Origin: Kosmotoga olearia TBF 19.5.1
GTDB lineage: Bacteria; Thermotogota; Thermotogae; Petrotogales; Kosmotogaceae
DNA: 64,000 nucleotides
Assembly (NCBI RefSeq): GCF_000023325.1
Contig: NC_012785.1
Location: 1,426,001 to 1,490,000, forward strand
Direction of reading: 5' to 3'
Shown here: in pieces, positions 7,158-14,432 of the stretch
Layout: the number at the start of each line of letters is the position of its first letter
Position numbering within the stretch: the first letter of the stretch is position 1
The notes under the pieces: generated by a model
What the model saw: the letters and a program-made list of their open reading frames with translations, nothing else
What the model was told of the DNA's origin: nothing
Databases searched by the model: none
Translations under genes and position numbers: made by a program

Positions 7158-9185
7158 TTATTCGGCGTATATTCTTATAAAGTGGTCAGGTATGTTTTCG
7201 TCATCTTCGTGTTTTTCGAGGAGAACAATGTAATTCCCTGAAAGCTTGGAATAAGGAATTTCAATTCCATTGACTGTAACGCTGGTAAGGATAAGCTCTT
7301 TCAAACCTTTATTGATAACGGTACCTGTATCAGAACCAACTATTGTGGCGTAGATGTTGCCCTTCACCATTTCTTTTTCTGGAATGATCTCGGTCAGGAA
7401 TTCGAAGAAGAATACTTTGTCTTTTTCATAGAATTTAGCTGATACGAGTCTTCCAAGCATTTTGTAGCTTATCTCAGCATTTTCAATGGAGATAACTGGA
7501 ACGGGGACTTCAGGATTGTTCGTGAATTCGGCTTTTGCTGCGAAGACAGCATCTTCGGGAACACCCGCTTCGTCGAATACTTCGAGGAATCCTTTGAGCA
7601 TGTTTATTACTTCAACTATTTTGACATCTGGTGACATGAGCTGTTCGCCAAAGGTTCCGACAAATTCTCTGAGTTTGCCAAGAGTCATTGGTTCCTGGGA
7701 GTAAAGAATTCTCGCAGCGACTGGATAGAAAACACTCTTAGCGCCTACAAAAGTGGCTTTGTCCATAGCTACCTTTGTAACCATCTTGATTTCTTCAACG
7801 TAAGTAAATCTGACGAGTTCTTTCGGGTATACCTTATTGACTTTGTTTTCTATTACATCGCCATTTACGGTGTAAATCTTCATGGTGAACTCTGGAATCT
7901 TGGATATGTCTATGTCTTTGTCAAGTTTGTCTGAGTAAACGGTGTAATCATCTTTGACACGGTTAACAACATCAGCTACAACTCTCTTTGTGATCTCTTC
8001 GCTTCTTGATTCATCCGGGAGTGCGAGATAGTGTTCGGCAAATTCATTTCCTTCGGCTACAAAAGCGGGTTTGGGGTCGTTTTTGAAATCATAACTGAAA
8101 ATCGATTCATTGAGAAGGATGTAAACCTTTCCGCTTTCAGTCTTAACAAGAGTGAAGGATTTGAGTTCAGCGAGTTTCTTCTCGAACTCTTCTTTCATTG
8201 TTTCGAAGTTCTCGATGTTCTTGTGTTTTTCTTCCCACATTTTAAGGAGATCGTCAGCTGTATAGGCCTTTACTTCAACTACGACGTCTTTTGGAAGTTT
8301 AAGATCGCAGAATACCAGCTGACCATCGTATTTTGCTTTGTAATTGACAACGTTCTGGAATTCCCTGACAGGAACGAGAAGGCCAAGGTCCTCAGCTTTC
8401 TTCACATCGGCAAGAGCGATTCTGGCAAAGAGTGCGAAGGCTTCGTCTCTTGCAACATAGTCTTCGTAAGTTCTGCCGAAGAAATCAGCGGATTTGTAGA
8501 GTTCTTTATCTGCAAGTAAAGGAATAGCTTTACCCTTGTTGTTTTTATCTTCAACGAGGAAATAATTCTCAAATACGTAAATGTAAGCAGCATCCTCGGC
8601 GCTTGTTGTGAGGCTTCTGCTGTAAAGGGTCTTGAGTTTGTTGATTTTATCCTTGAGGTATTTGTATTCTGGATGCTTGATAACAAAAGCATCAACGAGA
8701 TATTTAATGAGTTCTACTCTTTTAACATTTTTATCGAGATCTGTTATTGAAATACCTGCTTTCTTGAGCTCTTCCAGATAACCCCAGATTCTGGTTGTAT
8801 CGAAAGTACCATTTTTGTAGCCAGCAGCTTCATATTTTGTCTTAATGCTGGGGTCATATGGAGCATTGATCGGGTAGTCGATAGCATCCAATTCAAGACC
8901 AAGATATTTAACAAGGATAGCAGCGATTTCGCCCTTGGTAACAGGATCAGTGAATTTGATAGTATTGAACGCTTGACTATTTGTCCAGATTTCATACTCT
9001 GTAAAATTGATTACAGGGTCCAGGTTGTGGTAAATGAGAAGTCTTATCAGATCAGCCCTACCAACTGGTTCTACGTTGGCTAATTGATCTTCAATGTTAT
9101 ACCAGAGCACGGGCTGAATGGGAACATTAACTGCAGCAACAATAACAGCTAACATAAGTAAGAGAGCTAACATAAGTTTCTTCAT
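7158..9185 (-). CDS. Secreted protein with SLH-like N-terminal repeats
   Basis: A 675-residue protein with a clear signal peptide (MKKLMLALLLMLAVIVAAVN). The N-terminal third contains degenerate S-layer-homology-like segments: FTDPVTKGEIAAILVKYLGL (about residues 78-97), KRVELIKYLVDAF (about 160) and VARDEAFALFARIAL (about 245). SLH repeats bind cell-wall polymers; in Thermotogae they anchor outer-sheath proteins. The remainder is charged and mixed alpha/beta with no family I recognise. The ATG at 9185 follows a GGGGGG ribosome binding site. It lies between a beta-propeller gene and a beta-helix gene, suggesting a shared role in the periplasm or toga, but this is inferred. Confidence 0.6.
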   Translation of the reverse strand: MKKLMLALLLMLAVIVAAVNVPIQPVLWYNIEDQLANVEPVGRADLIRLLIYHNLDPVINFTEYEIWTNSQAFNTIKFTDPVTKGEIAAILVKYLGLELDAIDYPINAPYDPSIKTKYEAAGYKNGTFDTTRIWGYLEELKKAGISITDLDKNVKRVELIKYLVDAFVIKHPEYKYLKDKINKLKTLYSRSLTTSAEDAAYIYVFENYFLVEDKNNKGKAIPLLADKELYKSADFFGRTYEDYVARDEAFALFARIALADVKKAEDLGLLVPVREFQNVVNYKAKYDGQLVFCDLKLPKDVVVEVKAYTADDLLKMWEEKHKNIENFETMKEEFEKKLAELKSFTLVKTESGKVYILLNESIFSYDFKNDPKPAFVAEGNEFAEHYLALPDESRSEEITKRVVADVVNRVKDDYTVYSDKLDKDIDISKIPEFTMKIYTVNGDVIENKVNKVYPKELVRFTYVEEIKMVTKVAMDKATFVGAKSVFYPVAARILYSQEPMTLGKLREFVGTFGEQLMSPDVKIVEVINMLKGFLEVFDEAGVPEDAVFAAKAEFTNNPEVPVPVISIENAEISYKMLGRLVSAKFYEKDKVFFFEFLTEIIPEKEMVKGNIYATIVGSDTGTVINKGLKELILTSVTVNGIEIPYSKLSGNYIVLLEKHEDDENIPDHFIRIYAE

Positions 9186-9303
9186 ACATTTTCCCCCCTC
9201 TTTTGGATTTATGGATTATTTTGTGAGTAAACTTCTGATATTCACATTTCAGGCCAATTATACACCAAAAAACTATTCAAATGCAATGACGAAATACACA
9301 AAA

Positions 9304-10395
9304 TCAAAAATTTATTACCACCAAGGAACCGTTGGTTGAATTGAATTTGAAATCTTCAAACAATAAAATCGCGACCTGTGAATCGTTGAAAATTAAGTCT
9401 ATCGGGTATCCTTTTAAGTCTAAAGACTGAATCGTACTACCGTTAAGGTTTTTTAATTCTAATTCTCCGCTGATAGCGTTTAATACGAAAAGATTATCAT
9501 TTATTCTGACACATTTTATTGGTCCCCGTCCTTCCACCGGATAGGATTCCATCGTGAGTTTTTTAATATTAAGCTGGTAAATTCGATCTTCGCCCGTTGA
9601 GGATATCCATACAATGTCACCTGAGATTACCGGGAAATTAGGGTATTTTCCAACGTTGAAGGTTTTAATCTTTCTGAATGTTTTTGTTGATATGATGTCT
9701 ACGGTGGAGCTGAGATAATTCACCACACCAAGGTAATCATTTACGATGAACATATAAGACGGCCTTTTTCCGAGCTTCAATGTTTTTACGAGTTGTCCTT
9801 TTTTGTCGATGACGTAGAGACCGTGTTCGGTGTCATATTCGTTGGTGAGGAGGTTGTAATTGTAAAAGAGTGATACGAAGAAGTATTTGTCTTTAGCTAC
9901 CATAGACAGAGCTGTTACGGGTAATTTCAGCGTTTTTACGGTTTTTCCTTTTTTTATGTCAACCATGAGAAATTTGTTATCGTAAGAAAGCACACCCAGT
10001 GTGTTTTCTAAAAATACACCTGTGATTAGCCGTTCGCCTGTAGATATGCGCTGCTTTATTTTCCATTCTCCGGGTTTTCCAGAGATGTCGATTATGATAA
10101 TGCGGCCGCTATGAAAACCAAAGCAATACAGAGATTTGTTGTGATATATGATATCCTGGATTTTGTCTCTTTTTAGGTCGTCTATGTAGCGTATTGGTTC
10201 GAATTTTTCGTTCAGGACAAGAATTTCAGAGTCTCCCTTTACAAGAACAAGAAAATATTTTCCCGTTCTGTTTTCTACCTCCAATAATTTCATGGGAGCT
10301 GTTCCGATCGGGTAACGTTGAGTAACCTTTAATCCCAGAATAATGGGAGAGAGCATCAATAAAAAGGCAAAGAGAACAAAGATCGATTTTCTCAT
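9304..10395 (-). CDS. Secreted beta-propeller (YVTN-like) protein
   Basis: A 363-residue protein with a signal peptide (MRKSIFVLFAFLLMLSPIILG). It has repeated four-strand units typical of seven-bladed propellers: SEILVLNEKFEPIRYI, GRIIIIDISGKPGEW, GLYVIDKKGQLVKTLKLGK, STVDIISTKTFRKIKTFNVGKYP, ELELKNLNGSTIQSLDLKG. Each ends in the x-V-D/I-x-G-x-x pattern seen in YVTN/NHL propellers. It overlaps the upstream lipoprotein gene by four bases (ATGA), so the two are translationally coupled. Such propellers usually mediate protein contacts; no catalytic motif is visible. Confidence 0.7.
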   Translation of the reverse strand: MRKSIFVLFAFLLMLSPIILGLKVTQRYPIGTAPMKLLEVENRTGKYFLVLVKGDSEILVLNEKFEPIRYIDDLKRDKIQDIIYHNKSLYCFGFHSGRIIIIDISGKPGEWKIKQRISTGERLITGVFLENTLGVLSYDNKFLMVDIKKGKTVKTLKLPVTALSMVAKDKYFFVSLFYNYNLLTNEYDTEHGLYVIDKKGQLVKTLKLGKRPSYMFIVNDYLGVVNYLSSTVDIISTKTFRKIKTFNVGKYPNFPVISGDIVWISSTGEDRIYQLNIKKLTMESYPVEGRGPIKCVRINDNLFVLNAISGELELKNLNGSTIQSLDLKGYPIDLIFNDSQVAILLFEDFKFNSTNGSLVVINF

Positions 10396-11879
10396 GGTTT
10401 TTTCACCAGGTATACCAGTAGTTTTTCTTTGAAAGTACCTGCCAATTTTAGGTCGGGTGTGTAAATGTCCAACCTTCTTCCGATCACCGAGCTTCCGGTG
10501 TCCTCAACAATGAAAAAGCCTTTGTTTGGTGCGTTGGCGAAGAACGGTATGTATATTATGGAACCGAGCGGAAGAATGTTTGGATCAGCGGCAACTGTAC
10601 GATAAGCTTTTGCAAAGCTTCCGGTAGCTGTCATTTTGAAAGCCGGCGACGTTGGATTTCTGCCGTCATCCCATTCGGAATACATTGTGGCATCGAATTC
10701 ACCAAGGTTTTTGAATATTAACTCAATGGGATTTATCGGGATGTCTTCTCTCCAGAATTCAAAGTGGAAGTTTCCGGGGCCTTCGGAGACAATTCCTATC
10801 TCCTGGCCTATCTTCACATGATCTCCCTTTGAAACATTTCTTTTTTTCAGGCGTGCGTAAACCGACTTTAATCCGTTGCCATGTTCTATAATCACCGTTT
10901 CACCGTAGAGTTCGTTAATTTTTCCAGCCATAAGGACTCGCCCCGGCAGAATAGCAGTAACCACGGTGTTTTCCGGAATGGTCAGATCTATTCCTGGATT
11001 GGCGTATCCCTTTTTATAACTGCCGAAAGGTGATTCAATTGCGTCCACAAGAATGGTGAAATCTCCCTCGAGGCCAAAGTGTGAGAGGAGTTTTTCACCT
11101 TCAAGAAGATTTTCCAGAGAAAGCGGAATCTTTATTTCATCTCCTACATGAATGATATTATTCTCTTTTATTTCCGGATTTGCGGCTTTGAGTTCCTCAA
11201 CAGATAAATTATATGTCCTCGCAATATCCCAGAGCGTGTCCCCGGGCTTTACTATATAAACAATCTCCTTTGAAGGTTCACTATCTATATATTGCTGCTG
11301 GCCGATTCTGCTTCTTATGTCTGCCATTTCGGCCATGAAAAGTTCTAAGCTGACAACAGAGGTGGCTGTATTACTTTCTTGCTGTGAAAGCTGCTGAATT
11401 CTTTCCATGATATCTTTGTAAACAGTATTTTGTGTCTCTTCGAGGTTGGAAAGTCTATCTTTGATCTCCTTAATCTCTCTCTCATAAAACAAAGCTTGAA
11501 TGGAACGATTTATAATCGAATCGAATTTTTTGTAGATATCTTTAATAACCATGGTTGTTTGCGTAGAATCACTTCCGGTGTTTTCTATCAGAAAACGTAG
11601 TTCTGCGAGTTCTTTTTGAATTTCTTGCAACTCGGTTGTACTGCCTATGCTTCCCAGACCTGACATGTACTGAAGCTGTTCGTTCAAGTTCTGAAGTTCT
11701 TTTTCAATGTTTGCGAGGCGTTTTTGCTCGTTTTCGATATTGTCCAGTTTCTTTTCAATGTAGGTCATTTCATCTACAAAATCACTTCTGGTGACCCACC
11801 AGAAGGAACAACCTGAAAGAAGGAAACTGATTATCAATAGAGCAAAGGGAAAAATAAGCATTCTTCGTATTTTCTTCAT
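10392..11879 (-). CDS. Lipoprotein with coiled coil, LysM, degenerate M23 and 3D domains
   Basis: A cell-wall-associated lipoprotein of 495 residues. The signal peptide ends in LLSGC, a lipobox. Residues about 30-215 are coiled-coil. A LysM peptidoglycan-binding module follows (VKPGDTLWDIARTYNLSVEE). Next is an M23-like fold in which the first zinc ligand is replaced (ANPGID instead of HxGID) and the HxH motif reads NFHFE, so it is probably not an active endopeptidase. A C-terminal 3D domain (DPNILPLGSIIYI, then VEDTGSSVIGRRLDIY) carries the three conserved aspartates of MltA-like lytic transglycosylases. The ATG at 11,879 has a GGGGGTGTGAT site and lies one base after the upstream stop. Confidence 0.85.
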   Translation of the reverse strand: MKKIRRMLIFPFALLIISFLLSGCSFWWVTRSDFVDEMTYIEKKLDNIENEQKRLANIEKELQNLNEQLQYMSGLGSIGSTTELQEIQKELAELRFLIENTGSDSTQTTMVIKDIYKKFDSIINRSIQALFYEREIKEIKDRLSNLEETQNTVYKDIMERIQQLSQQESNTATSVVSLELFMAEMADIRSRIGQQQYIDSEPSKEIVYIVKPGDTLWDIARTYNLSVEELKAANPEIKENNIIHVGDEIKIPLSLENLLEGEKLLSHFGLEGDFTILVDAIESPFGSYKKGYANPGIDLTIPENTVVTAILPGRVLMAGKINELYGETVIIEHGNGLKSVYARLKKRNVSKGDHVKIGQEIGIVSEGPGNFHFEFWREDIPINPIELIFKNLGEFDATMYSEWDDGRNPTSPAFKMTATGSFAKAYRTVAADPNILPLGSIIYIPFFANAPNKGFFIVEDTGSSVIGRRLDIYTPDLKLAGTFKEKLLVYLVKKP

Positions 11880-11880
11880 A

Positions 11881-12369
11881 TCACACCCCCGGAATTTCAA
11901 CTTCTTCGAGGGAGAGGATTTCAAAGATAATTCCTCTCTTTTCGAAATAATCCTGGAGTAAGGAAAGCCCTGAAGAGATATACTCATAATCACCGATTAC
12001 TTCAATCACGAGTGGTGATATTCTGGTCGGTTTACCGTTGATAATCAACGAGGGCCCCACACATCGAATATAGCTAAAAGGAGTAATCCTCATCCCGTTG
12101 ATAGCAATCTCGGTCAGGTTTAGAGCGTAAAGTTCATTGAGAACAGAAAGTATATCTTTATCGTGGAGTATTTCGCTTCCTCTTATTCCTGATTCGATTC
12201 TTATTCGTACACCCCTACCACTAGTTTTCTCGAAACGATTGTTTATACCAGGAGTATTTATTTTATTATAAATTTCTGTCATCTGATTATGCAGGAGCAC
12301 CATCCCGATTAATATCAGAAGTTCTAAAATTACAAGAAGATAAAGAAAAATATTCCTCGGACTTTTCAC
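11881..12369 (-). CDS. DUF881 family protein (YlxW/YlxX-type)
   Basis: A 162-residue protein with one N-terminal membrane helix (FLYLLVILELLILIGMVLL) and an extracytoplasmic domain typical of DUF881: SVLNELYALNLTEIAINGMRI, then RCVGPSLIINGKP, then PLVIEVIGD. In Firmicutes these sit next to division genes. Here it is the first gene of the envelope cluster. It starts at a GTG (12,369) with only a modest upstream purine stretch. Function is not established for the family; a link to division or envelope assembly is inferred from genome context in other bacteria. Confidence 0.75.
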   Translation of the reverse strand: MKSPRNIFLYLLVILELLILIGMVLLHNQMTEIYNKINTPGINNRFEKTSGRGVRIRIESGIRGSEILHDKDILSVLNELYALNLTEIAINGMRITPFSYIRCVGPSLIINGKPTRISPLVIEVIGDYEYISSGLSLLQDYFEKRGIIFEILSLEEVEIPGV

Positions 12370-12386
12370 AATTCAGCACCCAAATA

Positions 12387-12414
12387 GAAAAATAACGGCG
12401 GCAAAACGCCGCCG
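12387..12414 (-). terminator. Intrinsic terminator of hup
   Basis: Minus strand: CGGCGGC (12,414-12,408) pairs with GCCGCCG (12,402-12,396) around GTTTT, followed by TTATTTTTC. It lies immediately after the hup stop codon and before the envelope cluster. Confidence 0.85.
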
Positions 12415-12418
12415 CGTT

Positions 12419-12691
12419 TCATTTAACCTTATCTTTCAGTTCTTTTCCAGGAATGAACTTTGGAACTTTGCCTCCGGGAATTTTAATCGGTTCCTTGGTT
12501 CTTGGATTTACTCCCTTCCTTGGTTTTCTTTTGACAACAGAGAACGTACCAAACCCGACGAGTCTCACAACTTCTCCACCTGCGAGTTTTTCCTCAATTA
12601 TGTCTATGATTGCGTCGAGGATTTTGCCGGCGTCTTTCTTGGTCATATGGGTTCTCTCTGCAATGGCAGCAACAAGTTCCTTTTTGTTCAT
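12419..12691 (-). CDS. hup: HU family DNA-binding protein
   Basis: 90 residues, standard HU length. The start is MNKKELVAAIAERTHMTKKDAGKIL, and the family signature GFGTFSVVKRKPRKGVNPRT marks the DNA-binding arms. HU is a dimeric nucleoid protein that bends and compacts DNA. The ATG at 12,691 follows a strong GGGGGGG site, as expected for an abundant protein, and the gene has its own strong terminator. Confidence 0.95.
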   Translation of the reverse strand: MNKKELVAAIAERTHMTKKDAGKILDAIIDIIEEKLAGGEVVRLVGFGTFSVVKRKPRKGVNPRTKEPIKIPGGKVPKFIPGKELKDKVK

Positions 12692-12776
12692 ATAACCCCC
12701 CCTTAATCAGGATTCGCTCATATTCTATCACTTAGAGATTAAAATTCAAAATTAAATAGAGACACGGTTTTGATAC

Positions 12777-12922
12777 GAGAGTCCGAGAATTCGAGAGGGC
12801 CGCTACGCGGTGGAAGTGCTGAGCTGCGCTCAGGAGGCTCACGACGTTGACGCTCACGAGGTTGAGGCTTGCAGACGCTGATAAAAGCCGAGAATCCGAG
12901 ATCCGAGAATCCGAGAGTCCGA
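12777..12922. repeat. Repeat island 4, left part (interrupted by IS110)
   Basis: Contains GGCCGC-TAC-GCGGTG (12,798) and CTGAGC-TGC-GCTCAG (12,819), 21 bases apart, then CACGACGTTGACGCT / CACGAGGTTGAGGCT tandem copies and CCGAGAATCCGAG motifs. It ends at ...GAGAGTCCGA, where the IS110 element is inserted; the same repeat resumes at 14,433. A second GAGAGTCC-GA-GAA site lies at 12,777-12,789. No gene is present between the hup start and the transposase start. Confidence 0.8.
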
Positions 12923-12930
12923 TGTAGGAG

Positions 12931-12936
12931 TAAAAT
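12931..12936 (+). promoter_or_regulatory. -10 half of a junction promoter for the bridge RNA
   Basis: TAAAAT lies eight bases inside the left end. If the element is excised as a circle (right end - GA - left end), the TTGACA at 14,419-14,424 comes to lie exactly 18 bases upstream of it, giving a near-consensus sigma-70/A promoter directed into the left-end RNA. Published IS110 work (IS621) describes such a junction promoter. Here it is inferred from sequence. Confidence 0.7.
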
Positions 12937-12943
12937 AAAGGAG

Positions 12944-13095
12944 GCAGTCAGGAGGAAGAGAGGAACAGAGAGTCCATTCGCCATGAGAGCGACTGCTTCT
13001 CACACTCCCTCTTCCATCCTGGGAGTACTAGAGGATCAATAGTAGGATATCCGGGGAAACCCAGGAACGCTACATCGATTAACCTGTACTCATTG
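12944..13095 (+). ncRNA. Predicted bridge RNA of the IS110 element
   Basis: Two guide-bearing stem-loops lie between the left end and the transposase. Target loop: outer stem GGAAGAG (12,954-12,960) / CTCTTCC (13,009-13,015), apical stem TCGC / GCGA (12,978-12,992), left guide GAGAGTCC (12,968-12,975) identical to host DNA left of the GA core, right guide TTCTC (12,997-13,001) complementary to core plus right flank GAGAA. Donor loop: outer stem AGTAC-AGG-ATC (13,024-13,037, TAG bulge) / GAT-CCT-GTACT (13,077-13,090, TAA bulge), apical TCCGGG / CCC-A-GGA, left guide ATAGTAGG (13,039-13,046) identical to the right end at 14,424-14,431, right guide CTACATC (13,070-13,076) complementary to GATGTAG at 12,921-12,927. 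RNA ends are approximate. Confidence 0.85.
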
Positions 13096-13124
13096 ACTGC
13101 ACAATGTTTTTTGGAGGAATCAGT

Positions 13125-14417
13125 ATGGATGTTGTGGGAATTGACTGGTCGTGGAATTTTCACACCTGCTATTCTATCGAACAGGATAAGGTTTTTAAGA
13201 TCAAAGATGGTATAGCGGGGTATGAGAAGCTTCTGAAAACGGTATCAAAAGACGCTGTTTTCGTTATTGAGGAGAGTTTCAATCGTCTGGGAGATTTCTT
13301 GTTGTCCAGAGGGAAAGAGGTTTATCTCCTGCCACCGAAAAGGTCAAAGGAAGCCAGAGGCTATCATTCGAACGGCGTGAAGACAGATTCAACAGATGCC
13401 AGGTGTATCGCCCTTACCTACAAAGAACACCCGGAATATTGTATTAAGGCGACACATGACGAACTGGGTATGCTTTTCAGGGAATTGTTGAGGCATTACA
13501 GGTACTATACCGACATGGTTGCAAGACTTAAGAACAAACTTCAAAACGAACTTCATAATTATTTTCCTGAATATGCTAGGGTGATGGGTAGTTCTTGGAC
13601 AGATTGTGACGGGAAGATATTCCTGCTCACCATATGCCCGGATATAACCATGCTCAGGAAGATATCTGACAAGGAGATAAATAGACATTTCCAAGCGAAT
13701 CATCTACGCTACACATCCTCATTGAAAAGAAAGGTCAAAGAACTCAGGGAAAAAGCCGTTGATTGGGGCATGTCAAAATACACCAGGGACATGATCGCGA
13801 ATGTTGCCACACAACTTCTGGAAGCAAAAAGAGAGAAAAAGAAAATAACAAAAGAGATGGAGAAAGAACTACGTAAATCGAAATACAACATAATACTGAC
13901 GCTCCCGGGTGTTGGAGTAGCTACAGGAGTAGCATTAGTAACAGCATTTCTTACACACGAATTCAAAAATTACAGGGATTTCCAGAAGTATTGTGGAACT
14001 ATGCCAATAGTATCCCAGAGTGGTAATTTTAGCGTGTGCAGGATGAGGAAAAACTGTGACAAGAAACTCAGAGGCATTCTCCATATGATGGCGATAAACG
14101 CGAAGAAATGCGGAGCATGGATGAAAGGCTACTATGACAAGAAGATAAATAAAGAGGGCAAGAAACCATCTCTTGCCCTCAGAGCATTGGCAAACATCCT
14201 CGTCAAGATAGCCTTCGCCATGCTAAGAAACCTAAAAGCCTACGATGAGGAACTCTTCCTTTCCTCGCGTGGGAATAGGAGTCCTCGGTTAAATTATACA
14301 ACAAGAAATAGCATACCGGGGACTAAAAAAATGAAGAAAGAAAAGTTATCCCTGCCTGTCTCTGTTGCTCAAACCAACTGCCATTTGGGAGCAGTTTCAG
14401 GTAGTCTGTCTCCTTGA
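13125..14417 (+). CDS. IS110-family transposase (bridge-RNA-type recombinase)
   Basis: A 430-residue recombinase. The N-terminal RuvC-like DEDD domain shows GIDWSWNFH (first Asp), VFVIEES (Glu) and KTDSTDARCIA (last two Asp). A charged coiled region follows (about residues 110-260). The C-terminal Transposase_20 domain starts at ILTLPGVGVATGVALVTAF and contains CGTMPIVSQSGN, where IS110 proteins carry the nucleophilic serine. Length is normal and there is no frameshift. The ATG at 13,125 has GGAGG eight bases upstream and is preferred to an ATG seven codons earlier. The stop overlaps the base pairs of the right-end TTGACA. Predicted to work with the RNA encoded directly upstream. Confidence 0.95.
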   Translation: MDVVGIDWSWNFHTCYSIEQDKVFKIKDGIAGYEKLLKTVSKDAVFVIEESFNRLGDFLLSRGKEVYLLPPKRSKEARGYHSNGVKTDSTDARCIALTYKEHPEYCIKATHDELGMLFRELLRHYRYYTDMVARLKNKLQNELHNYFPEYARVMGSSWTDCDGKIFLLTICPDITMLRKISDKEINRHFQANHLRYTSSLKRKVKELREKAVDWGMSKYTRDMIANVATQLLEAKREKKKITKEMEKELRKSKYNIILTLPGVGVATGVALVTAFLTHEFKNYRDFQKYCGTMPIVSQSGNFSVCRMRKNCDKKLRGILHMMAINAKKCGAWMKGYYDKKINKEGKKPSLALRALANILVKIAFAMLRNLKAYDEELFLSSRGNRSPRLNYTTRNSIPGTKKMKKEKLSLPVSVAQTNCHLGAVSGSLSP

Positions 14418-14418
14418 C

Positions 14419-14432
14419 TTGACATAGTAGGT
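14419..14432 (+). promoter_or_regulatory. Right end of IS110 with -35 half of the junction promoter
   Basis: TTGACA (14,419-14,424) is a consensus -35 box just after the transposase stop; it has no -10 box downstream in the integrated state. The adjoining ATAGTAGG (14,424-14,431) is the left donor segment repeated in the donor loop of the predicted RNA. One base (T, 14,432) separates it from the GA core. Confidence 0.7.

Larger units (their letters stand above)
12923..14432 (+). mobile_element. Complete IS110-family insertion sequence (1510 bp)
   Basis: The ends are set by comparison with unoccupied repeat copies at 3362 and 23,474. Host sequence reads through GAGAGTCCGA to 12,922 and resumes with GAGAAAAAACATGACGC at 14,433; in the empty copies these are fused with a single GA. 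The element is therefore flanked by a 2-base GA core, has no terminal inverted repeats and makes no long target duplication, as known for IS110. It has a long non-coding left end (202 bases), one transposase gene and a 15-base right end, the IS110-group rather than IS1111-group layout. It looks intact. Confidence 0.92.

Noticed and set aside
7158-9185. Firm assignment as an Omp-alpha (toga anchor) protein
   Set aside because: SLH-like segments are degenerate and the long coiled coil typical of Omp-alpha is absent.
12923-14432. Terminal inverted repeats for the IS110 element
   Set aside because: No inverted match between the ends was found; the ends were set by empty-site comparison instead.
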